Assembly: GCA_033763395.1 (NCBI GenBank)
Contig: JANRKQ010000056.1
Coordinates: forward strand, 105,084-169,083
DNA: 64,000 bases
Source: Xiheimicrobium sp033763395
GTDB lineage: Bacteria; Myxococcota; Myxococcia; Myxococcales; Myxococcaceae
Reading direction: 5' to 3'
In this document: positions 9,376-17,484 of the stretch, in pieces
Numbering within the stretch: the stretch's first letter is position 1
Layout of the letters: the number at the start of each line of letters is the position of its first letter
The notes under the pieces: model-generated
What the model saw: only the letters and a program-made list of their open reading frames with translations
The model's database searches: none
Told to the model about the DNA's origin: nothing
Program-made: the position numbers and the translations under genes

Positions 9376-10104
9376 GCGCTCGGCGAGTGAGGGCGTTCCA
9401 CGGTCGAAGAAGCCAGCCGTGGGGTCGACCTCGAGTTGCCCGCGGTGCAGCGACCTTCCCGCTCGGGGACGTTCGCGCCGAGGAACCAGTCCCAGCCCCG
9501 AGCGACACGAGCACGTGCTGCGTGCCCCTGGCCTGGAGCCGCTGTGGGTGTCACGACCGGCCGTCGTTGGCTCTGCACGGTGAGCTTCCGGGAGAAGGCG
9601 TGGTCGACCTCGAGCCGGGCCGAAGTCACCGCGGGCGCTCGATGGAGGCGATGGCCTTCGTCACCGCTTCGGCATCGGTGGGCCGCGGAGGAGAAGCGAG
9701 ACAGCCGCTTTCGGGTGACGCCGAGTCGCTCGAACTGACCGCGCTGCCCGGCCTGAAGCCCACACACGGGCAGGACCAGTCGTTCCTCGCGCTTTTCGAC
9801 CGAAGCTGTCGACGGCCGCCGTATCGGTCACCCGAACATCATCGACGTCACGACCTCCAGGGGACGAGGGCCAGCGTCACGCGCACCACCACCACCGTTC
9901 CCGCTCCGCTCGAGGCCGATGGAGTTTCACCCCAGCGCGTCTTCCACCGAGGGGCCTGCGAGGCAGTCGCCGGACCCCCGCTCAACATGCGAATACGCAT
10001 TCGCATGCCCGAAAACGATGAAATCTGCCGCGATTTCATCGCCTTGCGCAGCCTTCGGCGATGCGAACGTGCATTCGCATCTCGAGAGGCCACTGGGGAA
10101 GCCC
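9376..10104. other. 730-nt region without a recognisable gene
   Basis: Between the convergent alkylation-repair and FHA-Yip1 genes. Several frames are open across it but all translate to Arg/Ser/Pro-rich low-complexity sequence without a family. The right end, 9987-10080, is locally AT-richer and holds a cluster of palindromes annotated separately. The rest shows nothing I can name; a decayed gene is possible. Confidence 0.5.
9987..10080. repeat. Palindrome cluster: two 20-bp near-palindromes flanking a perfect stem-loop
   Basis: Copy 1 at 9987-10006 and copy 2 at 10061-10080 both read ATGCGAA...GCATTCGCAT. Copy 1 is symmetric except at one mirrored pair of positions. Between them, CGATGAAATC (10016-10025) and GATTTCATCG (10032-10041) form a perfect 10-bp stem with a 6-nt loop. 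The DNA is visibly AT-richer than its surroundings. It may be a binding site for a dimeric regulator, a bidirectional terminator, or part of a small RNA. It lies 25 nt beyond the stop of the FHA-Yip1 gene. Confidence 0.6.
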
Positions 10105-11991
10105 TCACCTCCCGAAGAGGGCCTTGTAGAGGTCGTTCACCGTGCCCTGCGACTTGTCGTACAGCTCGGCGTCGCGGAGGTGTTCGATGGTCCGCCGGTC
10201 GGCCTTCTTGTACTCCTTGCGCACGGCGGCCTCGGCGTCGGCAGACTTCTCCTGGAGCTCCATGTACGCCTTGAGCACGTTGCCCTTGAGCACCGTGGGG
10301 TCGTCGGTGACGCGCTTCTCGATGGAGTCGAACTTCACGCGCCAGGCGGCGTAGCCACCACCGGAGGGCACAGGCGCGGGAGGCGAGGCCTTCGGGGTCT
10401 CGGGCTCAGGAGGAGGCGCCTTCTCGGCGGGCTTCGGGTCATCCTTCGCGGCCGCGGCCTCAGGCGGCTTCTTGCCCTTCGCGTCGTCGGTCGCCTTCTT
10501 CGCGTCGTCCGCGGCCTTCTTCGCGTCGTCGGTGGCCGCTTTGGCCGCCTCGGCGGCGGCCTTCGTGGCCTCGGCGGCCTGCTTCTGCGCGTCGGCGATG
10601 GCCTTCTGCGCATCGGCCCCAGCGGCTCCAGCGGCCTTCAGCGCGGCCTGGGACTGCTTGTAGGCCTCTTCGGCGGCCTTGATCTGCTCGTCGGTCGCGC
10701 CGGCAGCCTTCATCGACTCGATCTGCGTCTTGAGGGCGTCGTCGACGTCACCCACGTCGACGTCGCCACCAGGCCCCGTGGCGACGATGGTCCCGCCGCC
10801 CCCGCCACCGGCGAGCGCGCCGGGAATGCCGGCCAGCGCCGAGAGCGCGGTGAGCGCGAGGAAGACGTAGCCGACGATCTTCACCCACTTCGCGGTGTTG
10901 AAGTGCTCCATCCACTTGATGAAGACGAGCAGCGACAGCGCGCCGGTCACGGCGGACAGCAGCACGGGCACCAGCCCGATGAAGGGAATGCCGAAGCGCG
11001 CGCGCAGCGCGGCGACGATGATGGCGAGCCCGCTCGGCAGCACGGCGATGATGATGGCCGTCTGCGTCTGCAGGAAGTAGTTCGTGCGGCCCCGCGCGTC
11101 GCTCTCACCCTTGAACAGCTTGGCGATGAGCCAGGTGAGGAGTGGGTGCCAGATGATGCCCGTCACCACCGAGGCCACCACCGCGACGATGGCGCCCACC
11201 ACCAGGCCGCCGATGAGGCTGCCGATGCTCAGCGAGCCGGTGATGAGCTGCGCGATGAGGCCGGCGATGAAGCCCATCGCGCCGGAGACGACGTTGCCGG
11301 GGAGCGCCCAGGCGATGAGCTCCATGCGGCCCATCGGGTCCTTCGGCTGCTCCTCGATGCCTTTGCGAATGGTGCCGAACGGGTTCAGCAGCATCAGCGG
11401 CACGTTCACCAGGTAGTACGCGATGGCCTTCGGAACGCCGGCCAGCACCTGGCCCACGCTCGCGTTGCCGATCTCTTCACCGCCGCCGTCGTCGGCTTCC
11501 GGCGCTCCGCGCGTCGGCTCGCTCGTCTTGCCGGCCGGCGCCATCTTCTGGCCCGACGGCTTCTTCGCGGGCGGAGGCGCGCTCTTGGCCGCGGCGGCGG
11601 GCTTGCCACCGGGGCGCACGGCGGCCTTCCGCTCGGGCTCGGTCATCTGCGGCGGGTCTTCATCCTCGGGCGGGGCGTCGTCTTCCGCGCCCTCCTCGAG
11701 CACCTTGAGCACCTCGAACTTGCGCTTACTGAGCTGAAAGACGTCGCCCGGCAGAATCTCGGTGGCGTCGGCGATGCGCTCGTTCGCCAGCATGGTGCCG
11801 TTCGAGCTGCCGAGGTCCTTCAGGAACCAGGCGCCGCCTTCACAGAAGATCTCGGCGTGGCGCTTCGAGACGCCCATGTCGGCGACCTGCACCTGCGCGT
11901 CGCCGCCTTCGCGGCCGAAGGTCAGGCCCTCTTCGGGCACCGAGATGAGCTTCTGGCTCGCCAGGTCTTTCAGCTGAAGGATCATGAGCAT
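10105..11991 (-). CDS. FHA-domain protein with Yip1-type membrane domain
   Basis: Predicted inner-membrane signalling protein, 628 residues. An FHA phosphothreonine-binding domain occupies residues ~20-95, with the hallmark Gly-Arg (26-27), Ser-Lys-Arg-His (42-45) and Ser-Ser-Asn-Gly-Thr (62-66). A Pro/Ala/Lys linker reaches residue ~175. A Yip1-like domain with about five hydrophobic helices spans ~220-390. A Gly-rich stretch follows, then an Ala/Lys/Asp repeat helix, a Pro-rich linker and a charged C-terminal helix. FHA binding suggests response to a Ser/Thr kinase, which are abundant in myxobacteria; no kinase is adjacent. A second in-frame ATG lies two codons later. Confidence 0.88.
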   Translation of the reverse strand: MLMILQLKDLASQKLISVPEEGLTFGREGGDAQVQVADMGVSKRHAEIFCEGGAWFLKDLGSSNGTMLANERIADATEILPGDVFQLSKRKFEVLKVLEEGAEDDAPPEDEDPPQMTEPERKAAVRPGGKPAAAAKSAPPPAKKPSGQKMAPAGKTSEPTRGAPEADDGGGEEIGNASVGQVLAGVPKAIAYYLVNVPLMLLNPFGTIRKGIEEQPKDPMGRMELIAWALPGNVVSGAMGFIAGLIAQLITGSLSIGSLIGGLVVGAIVAVVASVVTGIIWHPLLTWLIAKLFKGESDARGRTNYFLQTQTAIIIAVLPSGLAIIVAALRARFGIPFIGLVPVLLSAVTGALSLLVFIKWMEHFNTAKWVKIVGYVFLALTALSALAGIPGALAGGGGGGTIVATGPGGDVDVGDVDDALKTQIESMKAAGATDEQIKAAEEAYKQSQAALKAAGAAGADAQKAIADAQKQAAEATKAAAEAAKAATDDAKKAADDAKKATDDAKGKKPPEAAAAKDDPKPAEKAPPPEPETPKASPPAPVPSGGGYAAWRVKFDSIEKRVTDDPTVLKGNVLKAYMELQEKSADAEAAVRKEYKKADRRTIEHLRDAELYDKSQGTVNDLYKALFGR

Positions 11992-12188
11992 GACCTACCG
12001 CACCTCGGGCGGTCCTCCCAGCGTGGCGAAGGCTGGTGCCGCAGCGCTCCGACAAGGTGGGACAGGAGAGTCGGCGCGACGCGCGCGCGGGTGGATGACG
12101 GGTGAAGGCGGCACGGCTGGGGCAGTCGATGCAGCCACGCCCCGACCCGTGCGTCATCGTTGGCTGGTGTTCGCCAAAGACGCTGAAT

Positions 12189-12932
12189 TCACAGGCGTCC
12201 CGCGCGGATGGCGAGCGGCCACTCGAGCTCACGGACCATGGCGGGGTCTCCCCACGCGGCGGTGAACGTCTCGACGAAGGTGTCGACGAGGTCGCCGCGG
12301 CCTTCTCGAGAGGCGGCCTGCACGGCAGACCAGGTGCGCACGTACCCGAGCACGCCGTTCACGTCCCAGCGGGCGCGCATGGACACCTCGGGCAGGGTGA
12401 GGGGCCGAAACGGGAACGGGAGCGACGCGTAGCCGTCGTCGACGAAGCGGCGCTCCGGCGGCCAGAAGTCGGCGAGGTCTTCGAGCGCGAAGCGGGTGAG
12501 CAGCGCGTCGAGGTCGGGGCGGACGAAGAGCAACCCGTAGGTGACCAGGGCGACGAGGGCGCCGGGCTTCCCCACGCGGCGGCACTCGGCGTGGAAGCGC
12601 TCATGGTCGAACCAGTGCGCGGCCTGCGCGGCGACGATGCAGTCGACGCTCGCGTCGGGGAGGCCGTTCTGCTCGGCCGGCGCGCAGCGGTACTCGACGC
12701 GCTCGGCCGGCTCGGCGCGCGCGAGCTGCTCGGCGCTCGGGTCGGTCGCGGTGACGCGCATGAAGCGGGAGCCGAGCAGCACCGACAGCTGCCCCGAGCC
12801 GCAGCCCACCTCGAGCACGTGCTCTCGCGCGGGGCTCGTGTCGGCCAGCGCGTCGACGAGCGCCTGCGGGTAGCGGGGACGAAAGGCGGCGTAGGCCGGG
12901 GCGTGGCCCGAGAAGTGGTCTTTGAAGCGCAT
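12189..12932 (-). CDS. Class I SAM-dependent methyltransferase
   Basis: A 247-residue cytoplasmic methyltransferase of the Methyltransf_11 type. Motif I is Val-Leu-Glu-Val-Gly-Cys-Gly-Ser-Gly (residues ~40-48), the acidic ribose-binding position follows in Ala-Thr-Asp-Pro-Ser, and the Asp-Ala-Ser-Val-Asp motif leads to Ala-Ala-His-Trp-Phe-Asp near 108. The N-terminus (Phe-Lys-Asp-His-Phe-Ser, Tyr-Ala-Ala-Phe-Arg-Pro) is typical of the trans-aconitate/small-molecule methyltransferase group, but the substrate cannot be read from the sequence. It stands alone between a hybrid kinase gene and the FHA gene, all on the minus strand. Confidence 0.88.
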   Translation of the reverse strand: MRFKDHFSGHAPAYAAFRPRYPQALVDALADTSPAREHVLEVGCGSGQLSVLLGSRFMRVTATDPSAEQLARAEPAERVEYRCAPAEQNGLPDASVDCIVAAQAAHWFDHERFHAECRRVGKPGALVALVTYGLLFVRPDLDALLTRFALEDLADFWPPERRFVDDGYASLPFPFRPLTLPEVSMRARWDVNGVLGYVRTWSAVQAASREGRGDLVDTFVETFTAAWGDPAMVRELEWPLAIRAGRL

Positions 12933-13004
12933 GCGACTGGCACGAAAGCACAGACCGACGCGTCGAGCCGGCCGCCTCGCGCGGCGCCAGCGCGTCGTCG
13001 GGCC

Positions 13005-14702
13005 TCAGGCGGCGCGGCCAGGCGCCGTCAGCACCTGGCTGAGCTCGAGGTGGAGCGCAGCCAGCTGCACCGGCTTCGACAGGCAGCCGTTCATGCCCGC
13101 GGCGCGGCAGGCCTCGGCCGTCTCGGGCCCGGCGCTCGCGGTGAGCCCGACGATGGGCGCGTTGAACTGCCGCTCCCGCAACTGCCGGGTGGCGCCCAGC
13201 CCGTCGAGCACCGGCATCTGCAGATCCATGAGCACGAGATCGACGCGGTGCTCGCGCAGCGCATCGACGGCCTGTTGTCCGTCGTGGGCCTCCAGCACCC
13301 GGCCCCCGAGCCTCTCGAGCAGCGCCCGCGCCACGCGCCGGTTGAGCGCGTTGTCGTCGACCACCAGCACGTCGAACGGCGGCAGCGGGGACAGGGCGCT
13401 CGAGGCAGCCGGCGCGTCACAGGGCTCGAGCACCAGCAGCAGGCTGAAGAGTGAGCCCTGGCCCTCGGTGCTGGCCGCCGACAGCGTGCCGCCGAGACGG
13501 CCGCTGAGCTCCTTCGCAATGGAGAGGCCGAGCCCCGAGCCCAGGTGCGAGAGCTCGGGGTGCAGCTGCGTGAAGGGCTGGAACAGCCGGCTCAGGCCCT
13601 CGGCGGACATGCCCCGGCCGGTGTCCTCGACCGAGATGCAGCACTCCCGGAGCCCGCCTCCGAAGCGGCCCAGCGTGAGCCGCACCGTCACCGTGCCCGC
13701 GTCGGTGAACTTCACCGCGTTCGACACGAGGTTGTTGAGCACCTGCCGCACCCGCACCTCGTCGGTGCGCACCCACAGCGGCTCGTCGGGCACCCCCTCG
13801 AGGCCGAGCGAGAGGGGCCTGCCGCCGATGGACGGCTGGTGGAGCGCCACCACGTCGCGCAGCAGGCGGCCCAGGTCGACGGGCCCAAGCTGGAGCTCGA
13901 GCTTGCCGGACTCGGCGCGCGCGATGTCGAGCAGGTCGTTGATCAGCGCGAGCAGGCCGGCCCCGCTCTGACGAATGAGCTCGAGGTCCTGGTGGGCGCG
14001 CTCCGGCAGCGGCTGCAGCAACAACGACTGGGTGAGGCCGAGCACCCCGTTGAGGGGCGTGCGGATCTCGTGGCTCACCTTCGCGAGCAGCCGGCCCTTC
14101 GCCTCGGACGCTTGAATGGCCTCGGCGCGCGCGCCCTCCATCTCGCTGGCGCTGCGCACGCGCGACAGCTCGAAGAGCAGGCCCAGCGCGGCGATGACCG
14201 GCGGCAGGCTGGCGACGCGCAGCATGCGCACGAACGGCGTCCCGGGGACGGCGAAGTCGAGCGGCAGCAGCATGAGCGCCACGCCTGTCGCGACCAGCGC
14301 GCCGACGACGGTGAGGCTCCAGACGAGGCCCGCGCGCAGGCCGCCGATGAAGAACGCCACCAGGGGCAGCACCGACAGCCACCCAAGGTAGGCCAACGCC
14401 TGCGTGAGGAGCGTCGCACCGACGAAGGTGGCAAGGAACCACGCCAACGTGACGTGGGTGACCCAACGGACCGAGCGGGTCAGCCGCCACAGGGCCAACA
14501 CCACCACGCCGCCGACGCTCGACACCGCGCCCACCGCCGCGTCCGCGGGAGACCCGAGCGCCAGATAGCTGACGGCCAGCGCCGAAGCACACAGCGTCGC
14601 CACGACGACGATGGACGAGACGATGCGCCCCTGCCGCCGCAGCTCGAGGTCCGGCTCGGAGTGCACGGCGCCGAGGCGCTCCAACCACTTCAGCATCTTC
14701 AT
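13005..14702 (-). CDS. Membrane hybrid histidine kinase
   Basis: A 565-residue two-component sensor with its own receiver. Residues 28-180 carry about five or six membrane helices with almost no periplasmic loop, so it probably senses within or at the membrane. A short helical linker leads to the HisKA box Val-Ser-His-Glu-Ile-Arg-Thr-Pro, with His211 as phospho-acceptor. The ATPase domain has the N box (~324-328), Asp-Thr-Gly-Arg-Gly (360-364) and Gly-Ser-Gly-Leu-Gly-Leu (388-393). The C-terminal receiver has Asp-Asp 449-450, acceptor Asp493 and Lys543. No response regulator or output gene is next to it, so phosphotransfer must go elsewhere. Confidence 0.93.
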   Translation of the reverse strand: MKMLKWLERLGAVHSEPDLELRRQGRIVSSIVVVATLCASALAVSYLALGSPADAAVGAVSSVGGVVVLALWRLTRSVRWVTHVTLAWFLATFVGATLLTQALAYLGWLSVLPLVAFFIGGLRAGLVWSLTVVGALVATGVALMLLPLDFAVPGTPFVRMLRVASLPPVIAALGLLFELSRVRSASEMEGARAEAIQASEAKGRLLAKVSHEIRTPLNGVLGLTQSLLLQPLPERAHQDLELIRQSGAGLLALINDLLDIARAESGKLELQLGPVDLGRLLRDVVALHQPSIGGRPLSLGLEGVPDEPLWVRTDEVRVRQVLNNLVSNAVKFTDAGTVTVRLTLGRFGGGLRECCISVEDTGRGMSAEGLSRLFQPFTQLHPELSHLGSGLGLSIAKELSGRLGGTLSAASTEGQGSLFSLLLVLEPCDAPAASSALSPLPPFDVLVVDDNALNRRVARALLERLGGRVLEAHDGQQAVDALREHRVDLVLMDLQMPVLDGLGATRQLRERQFNAPIVGLTASAGPETAEACRAAGMNGCLSKPVQLAALHLELSQVLTAPGRAA

Positions 14703-14762
14703 GAAGCATCACGGGCCCTCGCGGCGTTCGCACGAGGAACCGAGGGGACGACTTGACACAGT

Positions 14763-15704
14763 TCAGCGAGCGGGCGCACCACAGGCCACGCGGCGGCGGG
14801 CGCTCAAGTACTGGAGCTGCGCGAGGCGCGTCCGGGCGGCCTGCACCTCCTGCGCGAAGCGCTCGTTCCCGCCCAGCTGTGCGGCGCGCTCATAGGCGGC
14901 GATGGCGTCCTGGAACTGACCCTGCACGGAGTAGATGGCGCCCAGGTTCGACCACGCGCGCCCGTCGTTCGGGTTCGTCTGGAGATACGTCTGGTGCAGC
15001 TGAATCGAGCCCGCGAGGTTGCCGTCGGTCGCGGCCTTCACCGCCGGCTTGAGCGGCTCCGGGTCTTCGAGGAGCAGCGTGTCGGTCGTCTGCCCGGGGA
15101 TCAGGTCGGCCACGAAGGCGTCGATCATCGCGAACAGGGCCTGCTGGGCGAGGCGCGCCGCGAGCGGCACCGACATGAGGGCCTCGGCGTAGTTGTTGGA
15201 CCCGTTGCGGGCATCGACGGTCGGCGTGGGGCCTGACCGGCGGCCGAAGTAGGACTGCGAGAACACGGGCGCGCCATCGGCGCGGGTGAGCGAGAACGTG
15301 GCGCGGGTGGTGACGGTGGCCGCGGCGCCCTGCGTGCCGCTCACGGGCGGGGTGCCTCCGCGGGCGCTCACCTCGGTGAGCTGAATGGCGAGCGTGCCCT
15401 CGGAGCCGGGGCAGGGCGGGGTGCTGCAGCGATTGACGACGTTGAGGGCGCAGCGCTGGGCGAGGCGCTGCTCGACCTGGTGCACCACCTCGGGCTCGAG
15501 CGCGGCAGCCGCCAGGCCGCTCATCGGGTCGATGAGGGTCTGCAGCACGTTGGGGCCCGCCTGCGGCGTGACGCCCATGACCGAGACGGTGGTGATGTTC
15601 TGGGTGTCGAGGCCGGGCGGCGTCTCTCGGCGGAGCTGAAGGCGGGGGCCACACGCGGCGAGGGCCAGCGTGAGGAGCATCGGAACCAGGCGTGTCGTCG
15701 TCAC
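14763..15704 (-). CDS. TPR-containing lipoprotein
   Basis: A 313-residue lipoprotein. The GTG at 15704 is chosen: GGA lies 5 nt upstream and it gives a compact signal peptide ending in the lipobox Leu-Ala-Ala-Cys; a longer frame reaches 15785 but would run into the divergent promoter. The middle resembles lipoproteins that compute a per-locus value from outer-membrane components (DUF6175-like is possible but uncertain). Residues ~235-300 form TPR helices, including Ala-Trp-Ser-Asn-Leu-Gly-Ala-Ile-Tyr and Ala-Ile-Ala-Ala-Tyr-Glu-Arg-Ala. Probable role is protein interaction in the periplasm. The gene is divergent from the AT-hook gene. Confidence 0.8.
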   Translation of the reverse strand: MTTTRLVPMLLTLALAACGPRLQLRRETPPGLDTQNITTVSVMGVTPQAGPNVLQTLIDPMSGLAAAALEPEVVHQVEQRLAQRCALNVVNRCSTPPCPGSEGTLAIQLTEVSARGGTPPVSGTQGAAATVTTRATFSLTRADGAPVFSQSYFGRRSGPTPTVDARNGSNNYAEALMSVPLAARLAQQALFAMIDAFVADLIPGQTTDTLLLEDPEPLKPAVKAATDGNLAGSIQLHQTYLQTNPNDGRAWSNLGAIYSVQGQFQDAIAAYERAAQLGGNERFAQEVQAARTRLAQLQYLSARRRVACGAPAR

Positions 15705-15747
15705 TCGTCCAGTTTCGATCGGGGCGCGGCGCGTGGTGAGCGTTTTC

Positions 15748-15790
15748 TTGTCGGCGGCACGGCGATGGGTATACTGAACGTCCATTCAGT
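15748..15790 (+). promoter_or_regulatory. Sigma70-like promoter overlapped by a palindrome, upstream of the AT-hook gene
   Basis: TTGTCG (15748-15753) and TATACT (15770-15775) are separated by 16 nt. ACTGAA (15773-15778) and TTCAGT (15785-15790) form a perfect 6-bp inverted repeat with a 6-nt centre that overlaps the -10 and the expected start site, an operator-like position. The gene's ATG is at 15807 behind GGAG at 15798-15801. Confidence 0.65.
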
Positions 15791-15806
15791 CGCTCCCGGA
15801 GATGCC

Positions 15807-16250
15807 ATGCGCGACGAGCTCATCGCCCCCGATGTTCACAGGCTCATTCAACTCTTCTCGGCGCTGCCCGAGGTGAAGTTCCCCGACGTCGACGCCCCGA
15901 TGCTGCAGGAGCTGGTGGTGCGGGTGAAGGAGCGGCACCTCGCCGTGGCGCAGGCCGAGGCGCAGCTCGAGGCGGCGCGGCGGGTGCTCGACGAGGACCA
16001 GGAGGCGCTGCTGAAGAAGGCGCACCGGCTGGCGGCGTGGTTGTCGGTGCTGGCGCAGACGGACGAGGTGTTGGCGCAGAAGCTGGCCGTCATCTCGTTG
16101 CCGAAGCTCAAGCGCCCGACGCCGGTGCGGAGCGAGGGGGGCACAGCTCCCGACGCCGACGTGGCTGCGCCAAAGAAGCGTGGCCGGCCGCGCAAGGTGA
16201 CACCCGCGAGCGAGGCCCTCTTCTCCGAGGCGGCCGCGGCGTCGCCGTGA
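15807..16250 (+). CDS. Small coiled-coil protein with C-terminal AT-hook motif
   Basis: A 147-residue protein starting at 15807, with GGAG 5 nt upstream. Residues ~30-80 are a Glu/Ala/Leu/Arg coiled coil likely to dimerise. Near residue 125 lies Lys-Lys-Arg-Gly-Arg-Pro-Arg-Lys, a textbook AT-hook (Gly-Arg-Pro core with basic flanks) that binds the minor groove of AT-rich DNA. AT-hook proteins are rare in bacteria but known in myxobacteria (CarD). This protein does not look like CarD. The palindromic promoter suggests autoregulation; this is inference. Function unknown. Confidence 0.8.
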   Translation: MRDELIAPDVHRLIQLFSALPEVKFPDVDAPMLQELVVRVKERHLAVAQAEAQLEAARRVLDEDQEALLKKAHRLAAWLSVLAQTDEVLAQKLAVISLPKLKRPTPVRSEGGTAPDADVAAPKKRGRPRKVTPASEALFSEAAAASP

Positions 16251-16365
16251 GCTTTGACGTCCTTCCCAACGGCGATTGAGCGCGCGTCGCTCCAGCGCTC
16301 TTGAGACAAGGCGTGGCCTCGACGCTGCAGCCCCGCGCCATCCGCTTTGTGGTCTGCTCCATGCC

Positions 16366-17049
16366 GTGGTGACTCCCGCCTCGGTGAAAGATGCAGCGCT
16401 CCTCCACGGGGGCTTTCTCGTGCTCGCCCTGGCGGGGGTCTTCCTGCCGGTCGGCCCGCTCGGCTGGCGGCTCTTCGGTCTGGTGGTGGTGTACGGCGTG
16501 GCGTTGGTGGCGGCGAGCGCGACCCGTCGCCCGGAGTGGCGCCCGCTGGTGCGCTTCCTCGTGCCGTTGTCGGTGTTTCAGGTGGTGCCCGACTGGTTCC
16601 TGTCCCAGGAGCTCGAGGTGCTGGTGTTCCCCGACACGGGCGGGCCGCGCATCGGTACCGTGACGGGCGCGATGGCCGGCATGTGGACGATTCCCCTCTT
16701 CATCTCGGTCTTCGGCGCCGAGGTGGTGTGCGCCCGGCGTGGCGTGGCCGACGACCAGTGGCGAACCCCGGCGCTGGTGACGGCCGCCATCGCGCTGGCG
16801 CTCTTCACCGCGAGCGAGGCGACGCTGTGGGCGCTGCCGCTGTGGTTCGCCAAAGGCGTGACCCAGGTGGGGCGGGTGGCGGTGTACGTGCTGCCGGCCG
16901 AGGCGCTCCTCGGCGCGGCGACCTTCGTCGGCTTTCGCGCCACCCGCGAACGCGGCCTCGGCGCTTCCATCGGAGCGGCTGCCGTCGTCTCGACTCTCTA
17001 CCTGGGCGCGCTCGTCACCTCGTACTTTTTCATCGAGCGCCTGCGCTGA
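16366..17049 (+). CDS. Polytopic membrane protein of unknown function
   Basis: About 227 residues with six or seven hydrophobic helices separated by short loops, so an inner-membrane protein. Notable segments are Trp-Arg-Pro-Leu-Val-Arg-Phe near residue 45, Val-Pro-Asp-Trp-Phe-Leu near 65 and Phe-Pro-Asp-Thr-Gly-Gly near 80, which could sit in a binding pocket. The start is uncertain: GTG at 16366 or 16369, with no clear ribosome site; the frame is open further upstream to 16276 with low-complexity sequence. I do not recognise the family. It ends 20 nt before a perfect hairpin shared with a convergent broken gene. Confidence 0.7.
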   Translation: MVTPASVKDAALLHGGFLVLALAGVFLPVGPLGWRLFGLVVVYGVALVAASATRRPEWRPLVRFLVPLSVFQVVPDWFLSQELEVLVFPDTGGPRIGTVTGAMAGMWTIPLFISVFGAEVVCARRGVADDQWRTPALVTAAIALALFTASEATLWALPLWFAKGVTQVGRVAVYVLPAEALLGAATFVGFRATRERGLGASIGAAAVVSTLYLGALVTSYFFIERLR

Positions 17050-17068
17050 GCCCTGCGCCTCGAGGTCG

Positions 17069-17090
17069 CGAGGCGTCGTGAGACGCCTCG
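17069..17090. terminator. Hairpin between convergent genes
   Basis: CGAGGCGTC (17069-17077) and GACGCCTCG (17082-17090) form a perfect 9-bp stem with a GTGA loop, 20 nt after one stop and adjacent to the other. No T tract on either side, so a bidirectional terminator is plausible but unproven. Confidence 0.55.
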
Positions 17091-17091
17091 G

Positions 17092-17390
17092 TCACCGGGT
17101 GGTGATGACGACGGTGACGACCGGCTCGACCGGGTCGTTCGAGAACACGCGCAGGTGCGCGACGCCGGGCCGGGCGCGGCGGCGACCTTGAGCTCGCTGC
17201 TGACGCCGGCCGGGAGGCTCGTGCGGAACGGCGAGCCCGTCGGCGAGACGGACATGGTCCGGAGGTCGCCCGACACGCGCACGAGCTCGCAGAAGGTGGG
17301 CTCGAAGGCGAGCGAGGGTGTCAGCTGCACGTCTCCCGAGCCGGCGCAGGCGACCACCCAGAGGCTCGACCACACGACGACGCCGCGCAT
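17092..17390 (-). pseudogene. Small secreted Ig-like/choice-of-anchor type protein, frameshifted
   Basis: An ATG at 17390 opens a signal peptide with a lipobox-like Val-Ala-Cys-Ala-Gly, then about 70 residues (including Phe-Cys-Glu-Leu-Val-Arg-Val-Ser-Gly). Around 17165-17175 the sense shifts frame: the sequence Phe-Ser-Asn-Asp-Pro-Val-Glu-Pro-Val-Val-Thr-Val, typical of the last strands of periplasmic choice-of-anchor/abnormal-spindle-like beta domains, lies in another frame and ends at TGA 17094-17092. The two pieces make one sensible ~98-residue protein if a single base is restored. Either a real frameshift or a sequence error. Confidence 0.6.
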
Positions 17391-17484
17391 GGCGGAGAAC
17401 GTGACAAAGCGTGCCTCACTCGAGCAAGGGCGTGGGGCGTTCTCGTTCGCTCCGTCGCCCGCTCGTGCTAGTCGCCGCCCCGCG

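Noticed and set aside
9372..10274. 300-codon plus-strand frame in the alkylation-repair/FHA gap
   Set aside because: Low-complexity Arg/Ser/Pro translation, includes the palindromes and runs into the FHA gene antisense.
12102..13454. 450-codon plus-strand frame
   Set aside because: Antisense to the methyltransferase and hybrid kinase genes; His/Gln/Ala-rich shadow.
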